A stretch of DNA of 6,910 bases from Clostridium_Z sp040797585 (GCF_040797585.1 NZ_JBFNEO010000155.1:1-6910); one strand, 5' to 3'. Shown: positions 1 through 6,384, counted from the first letter of the stretch. Notes: generated by a model not told the origin, from the sequence alone. Made by a program: numbers and translations.

Positions 1-40
1 ATAAATTTACTTATATTTATAAATTTTTTCATAATAGCTC

Positions 41-57
41 ATAGGAAATTATCCTAT
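41..57. repeat. Short dyad upstream of the EamA gene: possible operator or end of an upstream terminator
   Basis: A perfect 6-bp inverted repeat, ATAGGA (41-46) and TCCTAT (52-57), is separated by AATTA. It covers the place where a -35 element should sit for the TATAAT at 73-78, which would suit a repressor operator. It is also followed by a T-rich stretch (58-63), so it could be a weak terminator of a gene left of the window. The stem is short and AT-rich, and the sequence alone does not decide between these readings. Confidence 0.3.
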
Positions 58-72
58 TTTATTTGTAGATTC

Positions 73-78
73 TATAAT
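73..78 (+). promoter_or_regulatory. Predicted -10 element (TATAAT) of the EamA permease gene
   Basis: A perfect sigma-A type TATAAT lies 24 nt upstream of the TTG start and just before the ribosome binding site, giving a predicted leader of roughly 20 nt. No convincing -35 hexamer lies 16-18 nt upstream: TTATCC at 49-54 is the nearest and falls inside the 41-57 dyad. Transcription may therefore be weak or depend on an activator. This is a prediction from consensus only. Confidence 0.5.
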
Positions 79-88
79 ATAAATTAAA

Positions 89-94
89 AGGAGG
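89..94 (+). promoter_or_regulatory. Ribosome binding site AGGAGG that fixes a TTG start
   Basis: A full-consensus AGGAGG sits 8 nt before the TTG at 103-105. There is no in-frame ATG between this site and the start, and the first internal Met is near residue 38, beyond the first membrane helix. The TTG is therefore the supported start codon. Confidence 0.85.
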
Positions 95-102
95 ACTTAC
101 TT

Positions 103-993
103 TTGAATAAAAAAACTCTTTATGCAGATCTCTCACTAATTATAGTAGCAATTGTTTGGGGAGCAGGCTTTGTTGCATCAAAAGAAGCCTTAAATATTGC
201 TAAACCTTTCTATATGATGACCATAAGATTTACAATTTCTACCTTGCTTATGGTTATAGTTTTTAGAAAGTATTTAAAGACTATAAATAAACAAGATCTT
301 AAAAGTGGAATCATAGTTGGTATATTCTTATTCTTAGCTTTTGGATTTCAAACTGTTGGACTTCAATATACTACTGCTTCAAAGCAAGGCTTTTTAACAG
401 CTATTAATGTGGTTATAGTTCCATTTCTTTATTGGGGAATATCTAAAAAAAGACCTGATATGTATTCTATATTTTCTGCCTTCTTATGCTTTATAGGTAT
501 CTCTCTACTTACATTACAGGATTCAATAACTGGAATAAATCTTGGAGATGCGTTAACTCTTTTATGTGCATTGTTCTTTGCATTACATATTGTGTCTGTG
601 GGATATTTTGCATCAAAAACAAACCCTATTGTCTTAACTATAATTCAACTTGGAACTTCTGCTGCTTTATCTTCTTTAGTTGCTATCTTTACAGAACCTA
701 TGCCAAATAATCTTACCTTAAGTGGTACATTTTCTCTCCTTTATCTTGGTGTATTTAGTACATTAATCGCTTTTTTACTTCAAAATATAGCTCAAAAGCA
801 TACTTCCTCTACCCATGCTGCAATAATTCTATCAACAGAATGTGTATTTGGTAGTATTCTTTCTATGCTAATACTAAAAGAAATCTTTACCTTTGAAATG
901 TTTATAGGATCTATAATCATATTTTCTTCCATAATTATAAGTGAAACCAAGCTAGATTTTTTAAAAAAGAATAAGAAAGATTTAAGTAGCTAA
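103..993 (+). CDS. EamA/DMT-superfamily permease (drug/metabolite transporter type)
   Basis: Predicted integral membrane transporter of 296 residues, the usual size for the two-domain EamA family of the drug/metabolite transporter superfamily. Hydrophobicity suggests ten helices (about 9-28, 35-54, 68-88, 95-112, 120-138, 147-166, 176-194, 208-228, 236-257 and 263-282), made of two five-helix EamA repeats. Family-like signatures visible by eye include WGAGFVASKEAL in helix 1, FLTAINVVIVPFLYW around residues 97-111, and QNIAQKHTSSTHAAIILSTE around 227-246. The C-terminus is a short lysine-rich tail (LKKNKKDLSS), probably cytosolic. The start is TTG, fixed by the AGGAGG at 89-94. The gene appears monocistronic: it has its own -10 region and converges on the M3 peptidase gene with a terminator between them. 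The substrate cannot be read from sequence; family members export amino acids, metabolites or drugs. Family assignment is strong, specific function unknown. Confidence 0.93.
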   Translation: MNKKTLYADLSLIIVAIVWGAGFVASKEALNIAKPFYMMTIRFTISTLLMVIVFRKYLKTINKQDLKSGIIVGIFLFLAFGFQTVGLQYTTASKQGFLTAINVVIVPFLYWGISKKRPDMYSIFSAFLCFIGISLLTLQDSITGINLGDALTLLCALFFALHIVSVGYFASKTNPIVLTIIQLGTSAALSSLVAIFTEPMPNNLTLSGTFSLLYLGVFSTLIAFLLQNIAQKHTSSTHAAIILSTECVFGSILSMLILKEIFTFEMFIGSIIIFSSIIISETKLDFLKKNKKDLSS

Positions 994-1046
994 ATTCAAT
1001 ATTCTTATTTCAAAAATAAAACATGTACTCTAAAAATATAGTTCAT

Positions 1047-1081
1047 AATACATCTAGTAAATTGGTTACATAAGATGTATT
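1047..1081. repeat. 9-bp AT-rich inverted repeat in the convergent spacer
   Basis: AATACATCT (1047-1055) and AGATGTATT (1073-1081) are perfect inverted copies around a 17-nt loop. Flanking ACATG (1021-1025) and CATGT (1086-1090) could pair outside it. The hairpin lies in the 3' untranslated region of the EamA transcript, ahead of the real terminator, and lacks a following T-run. It may be a 3' UTR structure or chance in AT-rich DNA. Confidence 0.3.
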
Positions 1082-1157
1082 TAATCATGTAATAAAAATG
1101 CTAACTACTAATAAAAGGTTATTAATAATATTATCCTCAGGTTAACCATAAAGAAAA

Positions 1158-1196
1158 GCCTATATCTTATTTTACATGGTAATTTAAGATATAGGC
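1158..1196. terminator. Bidirectional intrinsic terminator between the EamA and M3 peptidase genes
   Basis: A perfect 12-bp stem is formed by GCCTATATCTTA (1158-1169) and TAAGATATAGGC (1185-1196) around a 15-nt loop. On the plus strand it is followed by CTTATTTTAT; on the minus strand by TTTTCTTTAT. It can end the rightward permease transcript (stop at 993) and the leftward peptidase transcript (stop at 1254). The minus-strand T-tract is the better one. The rest of the 994-1253 spacer shows no credible gene. Confidence 0.8.
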
Positions 1197-1253
1197 CTTA
1201 TTTTATAGGATAAAATTATAACTATATATTTTTAAGCATAAAATATAATTTTC

Positions 1254-2948
1254 TTATAACTTACTATCATCTATGCCATCTAATATTGATCTAGCTTTAG
1301 TTACCACCTTTTCTATGGTTCCTGGTTGAAATGGTGAATTTAAATGACATACTCTTAAAAGCTTTAAGAAGCTCTTAGATCCCCCTTCTTTACATAACTC
1401 TAAATACTCTCCCCATGCTCTCTCCCTGTCTCTTAAAGATTTCTTAAAAAATTGAAGAGCACATATTTGAGCCAAAGTATAATCTATATAATAAAAAGGT
1501 GACTGGAATATATGTCTTTGTTGATACCAATAGGTTCCTTTCTCTAAGAACTCATTGTTATCATAGTCTCTATGAGGAAGATATTTCTTTTCAATATCTC
1601 TAAATGCCTTTTTTCTTTCCTCTTTAGGAGTCTCTGGATTTTCATAAACAAAGTGTTGAAACTCATCCACAGCTACTCCATAAGGAATAAACTCTAAAGC
1701 CTTGCTTAAGTGAGAATACTTATATTTCTCTGTATCCTCTTTAAAGAACAACTCCATCCAAGGCCAAGTAAAAAATTCCATACTCATAGAATGAATCTCA
1801 CAGGCTTCTAAAGTTGGAAAATAATATTCTGGAACTGAATAATCCCTACTTAAATATACTTGGAAGGCATGTCCTGCTTCGTGGGTTAGTACATCAATAT
1901 CACCTGATGTTCCATTAAAGTTTGAAAATATAAATGGGCTCTTATAATTAGGTATATATGTGCAATATCCTCCACTTGCCTTTCCATCTCTGTTTATAAC
2001 ATCCATAAGTTCTTTATCCATTAAAAAATCAAAAAACTCTTTAGTTTCCTTAGAAAGATCAGAGTACATTTCCCGTCCTCTTTCTAAAATCCACTGTGGA
2101 TCTCCCTTTGGAGTCGCATTACCACTTAAAAACTTAAAGTTTTCATCATAGTATTTAAGAGAATCTAGTCCTAATCTTTTTCTTTGTCTTTCATAAAGAC
2201 TATCACATACTGGAACTATATATTTTTTTACTTGATCTCTAAAATTCTTAACCATTAAAGGGCCATAATCCATTCTACGAAGCCTTGCATAAGCAAGATC
2301 TACAAAATTATTAAATCCTAACTTTTTTGCTATCTTTGTTCTAACTTTAACCAAAGCATCAAAGATTTCATCTAATACTTCTTCCTTATCCTCGAAGAAG
2401 GAATATTTAGCTTCACTAGCCTCTTTTCTTACTTTCCTATCCTTATCCATTTGAAATGGAGTAAGACCTGCTAAGTTTAATACCTTTCCTTGAAACTCAA
2501 TTTTAGCTCCAGCTAAAACTTTAGTATATTCTGATACTAATCTATTTTCTTCTTGAAGGTCTTGTATTATCTCCTCTGAGAAAGTGTTAGCATGACACTT
2601 AGCAATATTAAAAAGTTGCTTACCAAACTCTTTTTCTAATTCAACCTTAAACTTTGAATCACATAATACTTTATAATAATCACTTATTATCCCTTCATAT
2701 ATTGGCATAACTTGATCAAAATATTTCTGTTCCTCTTCATAAAATTTATCATTGGTATCTATACTATGTCTTATATAGGATAAACTATAAACTGTATCAA
2801 TTTCATTTCTTAAAATATTTATATGTTTTATTAGAGACACTTGAGCATCTAGAGACTCTGAATCCTTTAAACTCTTTATAAGCTTTTGAAAATCCTTTTT
2901 TAAACCTATTATATCTGGTCTTTCATAGCTAAATTCTTTAAACTTCAT
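1254..2948 (-). CDS. M3-family zinc oligoendopeptidase (PepF-related)
   Basis: Predicted cytosolic zinc metallopeptidase of 564 residues that cuts short peptides. The catalytic motif HEAGH is at residues 356-360, preceded by the glycine-rich SNFNGTSGDIDVLT segment typical of the family. The third zinc ligand is inferred to be Glu384 in ACEIHSMSMEFF, 28 residues after His356. The tract YQQRHIFQSPFYYIDYTLAQ (475-494) matches the conserved substrate-binding His/Tyr region near the C-terminus. The N-terminal ~200 residues are helical and charged, as in the PepF-type lid domain. No signal peptide is seen. Length and the EIHSMSMEF motif fit the 'M3 family, not PepF' oligoendopeptidase subgroup better than classical PepF (about 600 residues); this subgroup call is from memory of the family. 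The start ATG follows GGAGGG at good spacing. Transcription probably begins at the promoter at 3130-3158, with a long leader, and may also receive readthrough from the oxidoreductase gene. All key catalytic residues are present. Confidence 0.93.
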   Translation of the reverse strand: MKFKEFSYERPDIIGLKKDFQKLIKSLKDSESLDAQVSLIKHINILRNEIDTVYSLSYIRHSIDTNDKFYEEEQKYFDQVMPIYEGIISDYYKVLCDSKFKVELEKEFGKQLFNIAKCHANTFSEEIIQDLQEENRLVSEYTKVLAGAKIEFQGKVLNLAGLTPFQMDKDRKVRKEASEAKYSFFEDKEEVLDEIFDALVKVRTKIAKKLGFNNFVDLAYARLRRMDYGPLMVKNFRDQVKKYIVPVCDSLYERQRKRLGLDSLKYYDENFKFLSGNATPKGDPQWILERGREMYSDLSKETKEFFDFLMDKELMDVINRDGKASGGYCTYIPNYKSPFIFSNFNGTSGDIDVLTHEAGHAFQVYLSRDYSVPEYYFPTLEACEIHSMSMEFFTWPWMELFFKEDTEKYKYSHLSKALEFIPYGVAVDEFQHFVYENPETPKEERKKAFRDIEKKYLPHRDYDNNEFLEKGTYWYQQRHIFQSPFYYIDYTLAQICALQFFKKSLRDRERAWGEYLELCKEGGSKSFLKLLRVCHLNSPFQPGTIEKVVTKARSILDGIDDSKL

Positions 2949-3123
2949 AAACTCCCTCCAGCCCTTAAAATTTTGACTTTATTAAAAGATTTTACAGTAT
3001 TACCACTGAATATTCTTAAACCTGAAGATATAAATAAACTATCTGTATTCCTCAGTTAAAAGAGTGAGTAAAAATTCTACCTACACCTAATCTTACTCTA
3101 TATAATCCTAAATAAAGTCCTCT
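2949..3123 (-). other. Long predicted 5' leader of the M3 peptidase mRNA
   Basis: If transcription starts about 7 nt after the TATAAT at 3135-3130, the mRNA carries roughly 175 nt before the peptidase ATG. A partial inverted repeat lies inside: CTTACTCT at 3092-3099 against AGAGTGAG at 3061-3068, imperfect when read as minus-strand RNA. A small CAGT/ACTG hairpin lies nearer the gene. I do not recognise a known riboswitch or T-box, and no leader peptide with a ribosome binding site is evident. The leader's existence depends on the promoter call. Confidence 0.35.
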
Positions 3124-3129
3124 AATAAA

Positions 3130-3158
3130 ATTATATTGTTTTTTGAATATTTAATCAA
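3130..3158 (-). promoter_or_regulatory. Sigma-A type promoter TTGATT-N17-TATAAT for the M3 peptidase gene
   Basis: On the minus strand TTGATT (3158-3153) and a perfect TATAAT (3135-3130) are separated by exactly 17 nt, a near-consensus housekeeping promoter. It lies just downstream of the oxidoreductase stop codon at 3190 and reads toward the peptidase gene. AT-rich DNA yields chance matches, but correct spacing, strand and position make this one of the better promoter calls in the window. Confidence 0.65.
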
Positions 3159-3189
3159 TATTATACATATCTATTTTATAGATTATATA

Positions 3190-4269
3190 TTACTTCTTTC
3201 TATTAAATATACAAACTACACCCTCATCACTTCTACATTTATCACAGTTCAAGCATTTTGATCTGTCCTTAGATTTTATTTTCCATCTATTAATAATATT
3301 ACTTTCTCTTATAAATGGTCTACACATAGAGAAAAATTTTATATTTGTATCTTTTTCCAATTCCTCTATTTCCCCTAAATCTCTAAGATTTCCAACTAAT
3401 ATAACAGGAACGTTAATCTCCTTAGATAATTTATCTCCATATGAGCTAAAGTAAGCATCTCCTTTCAGCTTTGAAAGTCCATCCTCACTTGGATCTATAT
3501 TATCCTTATATCCTCCCCCACTAAGCTCTATGGCATCTATACCTCTTTTTTCTAGCTCCTTGCATACCCATAAGGTATCACTAAATTTTAATCCATCATA
3601 TCCAAAGTCTTTACAGTTTATCTTTATAAGTATTGGATAATCATCCCCTACTTGTTTCCTTACTTCTTCATAAACCTGAAAAACTATCCTAGCTCTATTC
3701 TCTATAGAACCACCATACTCATCTAAACGTCTATTATGATATGGATCTAAAAATTTACTTAATAAATAACCATGAGCTCCATGAATTTGCACTCCATGAA
3801 AGCCAGCTTCCTTTACTCTTCTAGCAGCTTCTCCAAAAGCTTTCACTATATAATCAATATCTTCCTTTGTCATTTCTTTTGGGGTAACCTTAGTTATTCT
3901 ATCTGGAACTTTCGAAGGTCCTAAAATTTCTCTCTTTCCTAAATTAAATGAAGTTTGAGATCCTCCATATACAATTTGCATAATGGCTTTAGCTCCATTA
4001 GTCTCTATCACCTCCGCGAGAGGCTTATACTCTTCAATAAAGCTATCATCATATATACCAAGCATCTTAGGTGATGGTTGCTCTTCCTTAGTTATATAAG
4101 CATAACCGGTTATTATAAATCCAACCCCTCCCTTTGATAAATCTTCATACATTTTCATGAGTTTCTCTGTAAGCCTACCTTCTTCTGTAGCCATATTCTC
4201 CCAAGTAGCACTTCTTACAAACCTATTTCTCACCTTCAAATTCCCTATTTTTGATTCCTCAAATAACAT
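3190..4269 (-). CDS. NADH:flavin oxidoreductase, Old Yellow Enzyme family
   Basis: Predicted cytosolic FMN-dependent oxidoreductase of 359 residues with a single (beta/alpha)8 barrel. The strongest signature runs from VQIHGAHGYLLSKFLDPYHN (residues 160-179) through RRLDEYGGSIENRAR (180-194): the HGAH pair (His163/His166) followed by Tyr168 is the substrate-binding and proton-donor region of the family. KIGNLKVRNRFVRSATWE at the N-terminus and VGN (292-294) plus CRPFIRE (316-322) near the C-terminus are the expected FMN-barrel elements. There is no second FAD/NAD domain of the kind found in 2,4-dienoyl-CoA reductase, so this is a stand-alone barrel. The tail carries Cys339, Cys342, Cys345 and Cys353 (CX2CX2CX7C), resembling the iron-sulfur site that follows the barrel in dienoyl-CoA reductase relatives but more tightly spaced. 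Start ATG follows an AAGGGGAA ribosome binding site. Physiological substrate is unknown; enoate or other activated alkenes are typical of the family. Confidence 0.93.
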   Translation of the reverse strand: MLFEESKIGNLKVRNRFVRSATWENMATEEGRLTEKLMKMYEDLSKGGVGFIITGYAYITKEEQPSPKMLGIYDDSFIEEYKPLAEVIETNGAKAIMQIVYGGSQTSFNLGKREILGPSKVPDRITKVTPKEMTKEDIDYIVKAFGEAARRVKEAGFHGVQIHGAHGYLLSKFLDPYHNRRLDEYGGSIENRARIVFQVYEEVRKQVGDDYPILIKINCKDFGYDGLKFSDTLWVCKELEKRGIDAIELSGGGYKDNIDPSEDGLSKLKGDAYFSSYGDKLSKEINVPVILVGNLRDLGEIEELEKDTNIKFFSMCRPFIRESNIINRWKIKSKDRSKCLNCDKCRSDEGVVCIFNRKK

Positions 4270-4336
4270 AAAATTTCCCCTTCCCCTTTACATATAATTG
4301 TTTTAAATATTAATTTACTCTATTATATCTATTTAT

Positions 4337-4342
4337 ATTATA
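4337..4342 (-). promoter_or_regulatory. Possible -10 element upstream of the oxidoreductase gene
   Basis: A minus-strand TATAAT lies about 70 nt upstream of the oxidoreductase ATG, in the 114-bp gap after the NUDIX gene. No good -35 is found at normal spacing. It sits in the loop of a 7-bp inverted repeat, TATCTAT (4326-4332) and ATAGATA (4346-4352). No strong terminator follows the NUDIX gene, so the oxidoreductase may instead be read from the NUDIX promoter. Confidence 0.3.
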
Positions 4343-4383
4343 TGGATAGATAGAACTATATCATAAGTTGATACCATTTAAAA

Positions 4384-4986
4384 TTATTTTACTAAGTCAA
4401 TAAATTCCTTTATTATTCTAGCTGTAAATCCCCATATTACATAATTATCATATTTATAAAAGTACTGGGGAGAATATCCTTTAGAGAAATTATAATTTTC
4501 TCCTCCCTCTATAAGATGAAATGGAAATCCCTTAAGTTCAATAGGTCCAATCCTCATTTCATATAAAATTGGAGGGTTCTCTATAAAATACTTAACAGGT
4601 ACCTTAAATAATGTATGAACCTCATCCTTACTAAAGTTATCCGGCATGTAATTTATAGAGGCTACAAAGGGATACATAATAGTATTATAGGGGCTTATAA
4701 AATAATCCATTTCCCCAATATAGTTAATATCTTGAAGTTTAACATTAAGCTCCTCTACAGTTTCTCTTATGGCTGTATCAAGAGGTGTTTCTCCCTCTTC
4801 TATTCTTCCTCCTGGAAAGCATATATCCCCAGGTTGACTCCTAAGAGTTAAAGCTCTTTTTTCAAATATTATATAGTCTTCTCCATTTTCATTATATAAA
4901 AGTATCATAACTCCATATCTTTTATATTTCCCCAAAGGTTTTCCTATTCTTCCTTTAAAAATCTTCTCTATTTTTTCTATATGCAT
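4384..4986 (-). CDS. NUDIX hydrolase, CoA pyrophosphatase-like
   Basis: Predicted 200-residue cytosolic NUDIX hydrolase, probably cleaving CoA or its derivatives to 3',5'-ADP and 4'-phosphopantetheine. Two motifs support this. The NUDIX box spans residues 60-82 (Gly60, Glu66, Arg74-Glu75, Glu78-Glu79), with the metal-binding REXXEE core intact. Just before it, R44-A-LTL-R49-SQP-G53-DIC-FPGG fits the R(S/A)X3RX3GX3FPGG part of the extra CoA-pyrophosphatase signature exactly. The C-terminal VIWGFTARII (183-192) is also typical of that subfamily. One deviation: the usual Gly near the end of the NUDIX box (EEXG) is Asn81. Start ATG follows AGAGGTGA at suitable spacing. The gene is divergent from the carboxypeptidase gene and first of the three leftward genes. 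Subfamily assignment is good but other nucleotide diphosphate substrates are not excluded. Confidence 0.9.
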   Translation of the reverse strand: MHIEKIEKIFKGRIGKPLGKYKRYGVMILLYNENGEDYIIFEKRALTLRSQPGDICFPGGRIEEGETPLDTAIRETVEELNVKLQDINYIGEMDYFISPYNTIMYPFVASINYMPDNFSKDEVHTLFKVPVKYFIENPPILYEMRIGPIELKGFPFHLIEGGENYNFSKGYSPQYFYKYDNYVIWGFTARIIKEFIDLVK

Positions 4987-5017
4987 AAGTTGTCACCTCT
5001 AAGCCTCATATTTAAAC

Positions 5018-5046
5018 TTGTTATCAATGTGTATTAATGATATATT
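5018..5046 (+). promoter_or_regulatory. Predicted promoter of the D,D-carboxypeptidase gene, with extended -10
   Basis: TTGTTA (5018-5023), a 17-nt spacer and TATATT (5041-5046) form a sigma-A type promoter. The -10 is preceded by TGA (TG at 5038-5039), an extended -10 element. The predicted start near 5053 gives a leader of about 43 nt. I did not find a clear sporulation sigma-factor consensus here. Its -10 lies one base from the opposing NUDIX promoter's -10. Confidence 0.6.
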
Positions 5047-5047
5047 A

Positions 5048-5076
5048 ATTATAGACTATAGAAAGAGATTTTTAAA
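5048..5076 (-). promoter_or_regulatory. Predicted promoter of the NUDIX gene
   Basis: On the minus strand TTTAAA (5076-5071), a 17-nt spacer and a perfect TATAAT (5053-5048) form a plausible sigma-A promoter with a four-of-six -35. The predicted start near 5041 gives a leader of about 55 nt before the NUDIX ATG. It overlaps the carboxypeptidase promoter on the other strand. Confidence 0.5.
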
Positions 5077-5082
5077 GAAATT

Positions 5083-5091
5083 GGAGAGGTG
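5083..5091 (+). promoter_or_regulatory. Ribosome binding site GGAGAGGTG that fixes a TTG start
   Basis: GGAGAGGTG lies directly before the TTG at 5096-5098 and complements the 16S tail well. No in-frame ATG is available nearby: the next Met is residue 44, which would delete the whole signal peptide and the start of the catalytic domain. TTG is therefore the supported start. Confidence 0.8.
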
Positions 5092-5095
5092 AACA

Positions 5096-6364
5096 TTGAG
5101 TAAAAAGAAACTTTTATCATCAATCGCAGTAGCACTAGCACTAACTTTTACTGCTCCTTTTGGTAGTATAGCGAAGGCTGAAAGTAAGCCTGAACCAAAT
5201 ATAGTAGCTAAATCAGCACTAGTTATGGATGCTGATACTGGCGAAGTCATATATGCAAAAGATGCTGACACCAAAAGATTCCCTGCTAGTATAACAAAAC
5301 TTTTAACTGGATTACTCCTTGCAGAAAACAAGGACAAGTCTGACCCTATAACTTTTACATCTTCTGCAAAAAGTCAACCACAATACTCCTTTGATATAAA
5401 TATAGCAATGGGTAAAACTAAAGTTGGAGATACTATGTCTGCAGATGATGCAATGAAAGCTCTTTTATTATTTTCCGCTAATGACTGGGCTTACGCCATA
5501 GCAGATTCAGTAGCTGGAAGTGTTGATGAATTCTCTAACATGATGAATGAGAAGGCAAAGGAACTTGGAATGAATAACTCTCATTTTATAACTCCTAATG
5601 GTCTTCATGATGAAAATCATTATACTACTGCTTATGACTTAGCTCTTCTTGGAAAAGCTTCCTTTAATAATCCTTGGGTTCGTGAGACTATGGCACTTAA
5701 AGAAGCTAAGATAACTACTTCTAGTAACATAATTGGTTTAATTGAAAACCGAAATAAAAATTTAGGAGTAGATGGTGGTATTGGTGGAAAAACTGGGTAT
5801 ACAGAACCTGCTGGTAAGTCCTTACTAAACATCTATGAAAGAGATGGAAGACATTTAGTTGGGGTAGTATTAAAATCTGTATATGATCAAAATGATACAC
5901 AGATGTTTAAAGACATGAAGGATATAATAGATTATAGCTACAGTGCTGAAAAGATAACTGCCTATGAAAAAAATACACCAGTTAAAACTGTTCCAGTAAA
6001 ATATAAATCCTTTAGATTCTTTGGATCTGAAAAAACTTTAGAAGTACCTTTAGTTACTCATGAAGATATTAAGTATTATGATAATGAAATCAATAGAAAT
6101 AATACTACTCTTGAAGTTAAAGAAGGGGATATAAATCCTTGGAAAATCAAAGAGGATACTAAAGTTTCAACCTTAGAAGTAAATCAAAGAGATTCTTCTA
6201 AAACTTATGACCTATACACTAATGTAGATACAAGTAGCCTTACTAGAGCTAGTGTAATGGGAATATCTATACTAGTAGTATTAGGTGTAGTCCTTCTTTT
6301 AGCTATAACTGTTGTAATATTACTTATAAGAAAGCAAATTAGAAGAAGAAGAAGATACTTTTAA
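5096..6364 (+). CDS. Secreted, membrane-anchored D-alanyl-D-alanine carboxypeptidase (peptidase S11, PBP5/DacA/DacF type)
   Basis: Low-molecular-mass penicillin-binding protein of 422 residues that removes the terminal D-Ala from peptidoglycan pentapeptides outside the membrane. A signal peptide is clear: KKK, a hydrophobic core (about 6-20), and AKA (26-28) as the likely signal peptidase I site. All three active-site motifs are present: S65-I-T-K68 (acyl-serine and lysine), S127-A-N129, and K232-T-G234 within GGIGGKTGYT. Residues about 285-380 form a beta-rich tail that may correspond to the PBP5 C-terminal domain but is not clearly recognisable. The protein ends with a strongly hydrophobic helix (about 387-411) and a basic tail, IRKQIRRRRRYF, so the C-terminus looks like a true membrane-spanning anchor with a cytosolic positive end, rather than the amphipathic surface helix of classical PBP5. 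Start is TTG. The gene is divergent from the NUDIX gene and convergent with a spore-germination gene; it is not followed by spoIIA genes as classical dacF is. Vegetative versus sporulation role is undecided. Confidence 0.95.
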   Translation: MSKKKLLSSIAVALALTFTAPFGSIAKAESKPEPNIVAKSALVMDADTGEVIYAKDADTKRFPASITKLLTGLLLAENKDKSDPITFTSSAKSQPQYSFDINIAMGKTKVGDTMSADDAMKALLLFSANDWAYAIADSVAGSVDEFSNMMNEKAKELGMNNSHFITPNGLHDENHYTTAYDLALLGKASFNNPWVRETMALKEAKITTSSNIIGLIENRNKNLGVDGGIGGKTGYTEPAGKSLLNIYERDGRHLVGVVLKSVYDQNDTQMFKDMKDIIDYSYSAEKITAYEKNTPVKTVPVKYKSFRFFGSEKTLEVPLVTHEDIKYYDNEINRNNTTLEVKEGDINPWKIKEDTKVSTLEVNQRDSSKTYDLYTNVDTSSLTRASVMGISILVVLGVVLLLAITVVILLIRKQIRRRRRYF

Positions 6365-6384
6365 CATATAAAAGATTTTTAATA

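Noticed and set aside
3..26. AAATTTA/TAAATTT stem at the left edge as a terminator of an upstream gene
   Set aside because: Seven A/T-only pairs with a 10-nt loop is expected by chance in such AT-rich DNA, and the upstream gene is not visible.
486..710. Plus-strand open frame inside the permease gene
   Set aside because: It lies wholly within the EamA gene in another frame, has no ribosome binding site, and its Cys/Tyr-rich translation is what a shifted membrane-protein frame produces.
1023..1073. A 16-codon open frame starting ATGTACTCT in the convergent spacer
   Set aside because: No ribosome binding site, very short, and located in a region of inverted repeats.
1960..2151. Plus-strand open frame inside the M3 peptidase gene
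   Set aside because: Antisense shadow of a well-supported gene, with no family resemblance or start signal.
2973..3001. Plus-strand TTGACT with an AGTATT 17 nt downstream, resembling a promoter
   Set aside because: The -10 match is poor and there is no plus-strand gene to serve; it would only give antisense RNA to the oxidoreductase.
3169..3183. ATCTAT-TTT-ATAGAT hairpin just after the oxidoreductase stop, as a terminator
   Set aside because: Only 6 bp, AT-rich and without a T-run on the minus strand; too weak to call, so readthrough to the peptidase gene remains possible.
4615..4851. Plus-strand open frame antisense to the NUDIX gene
   Set aside because: The NUDIX and CoA-pyrophosphatase motifs show the minus strand is the coding one; no ribosome binding site on the plus strand.
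5056..5337. Minus-strand open frame over the start of the carboxypeptidase gene
   Set aside because: It is the antisense of the signal peptide and SITK region and would overlap both promoters.
5632..5832. Minus-strand open frame inside the carboxypeptidase gene
   Set aside because: Antisense shadow of the conserved KTG region.
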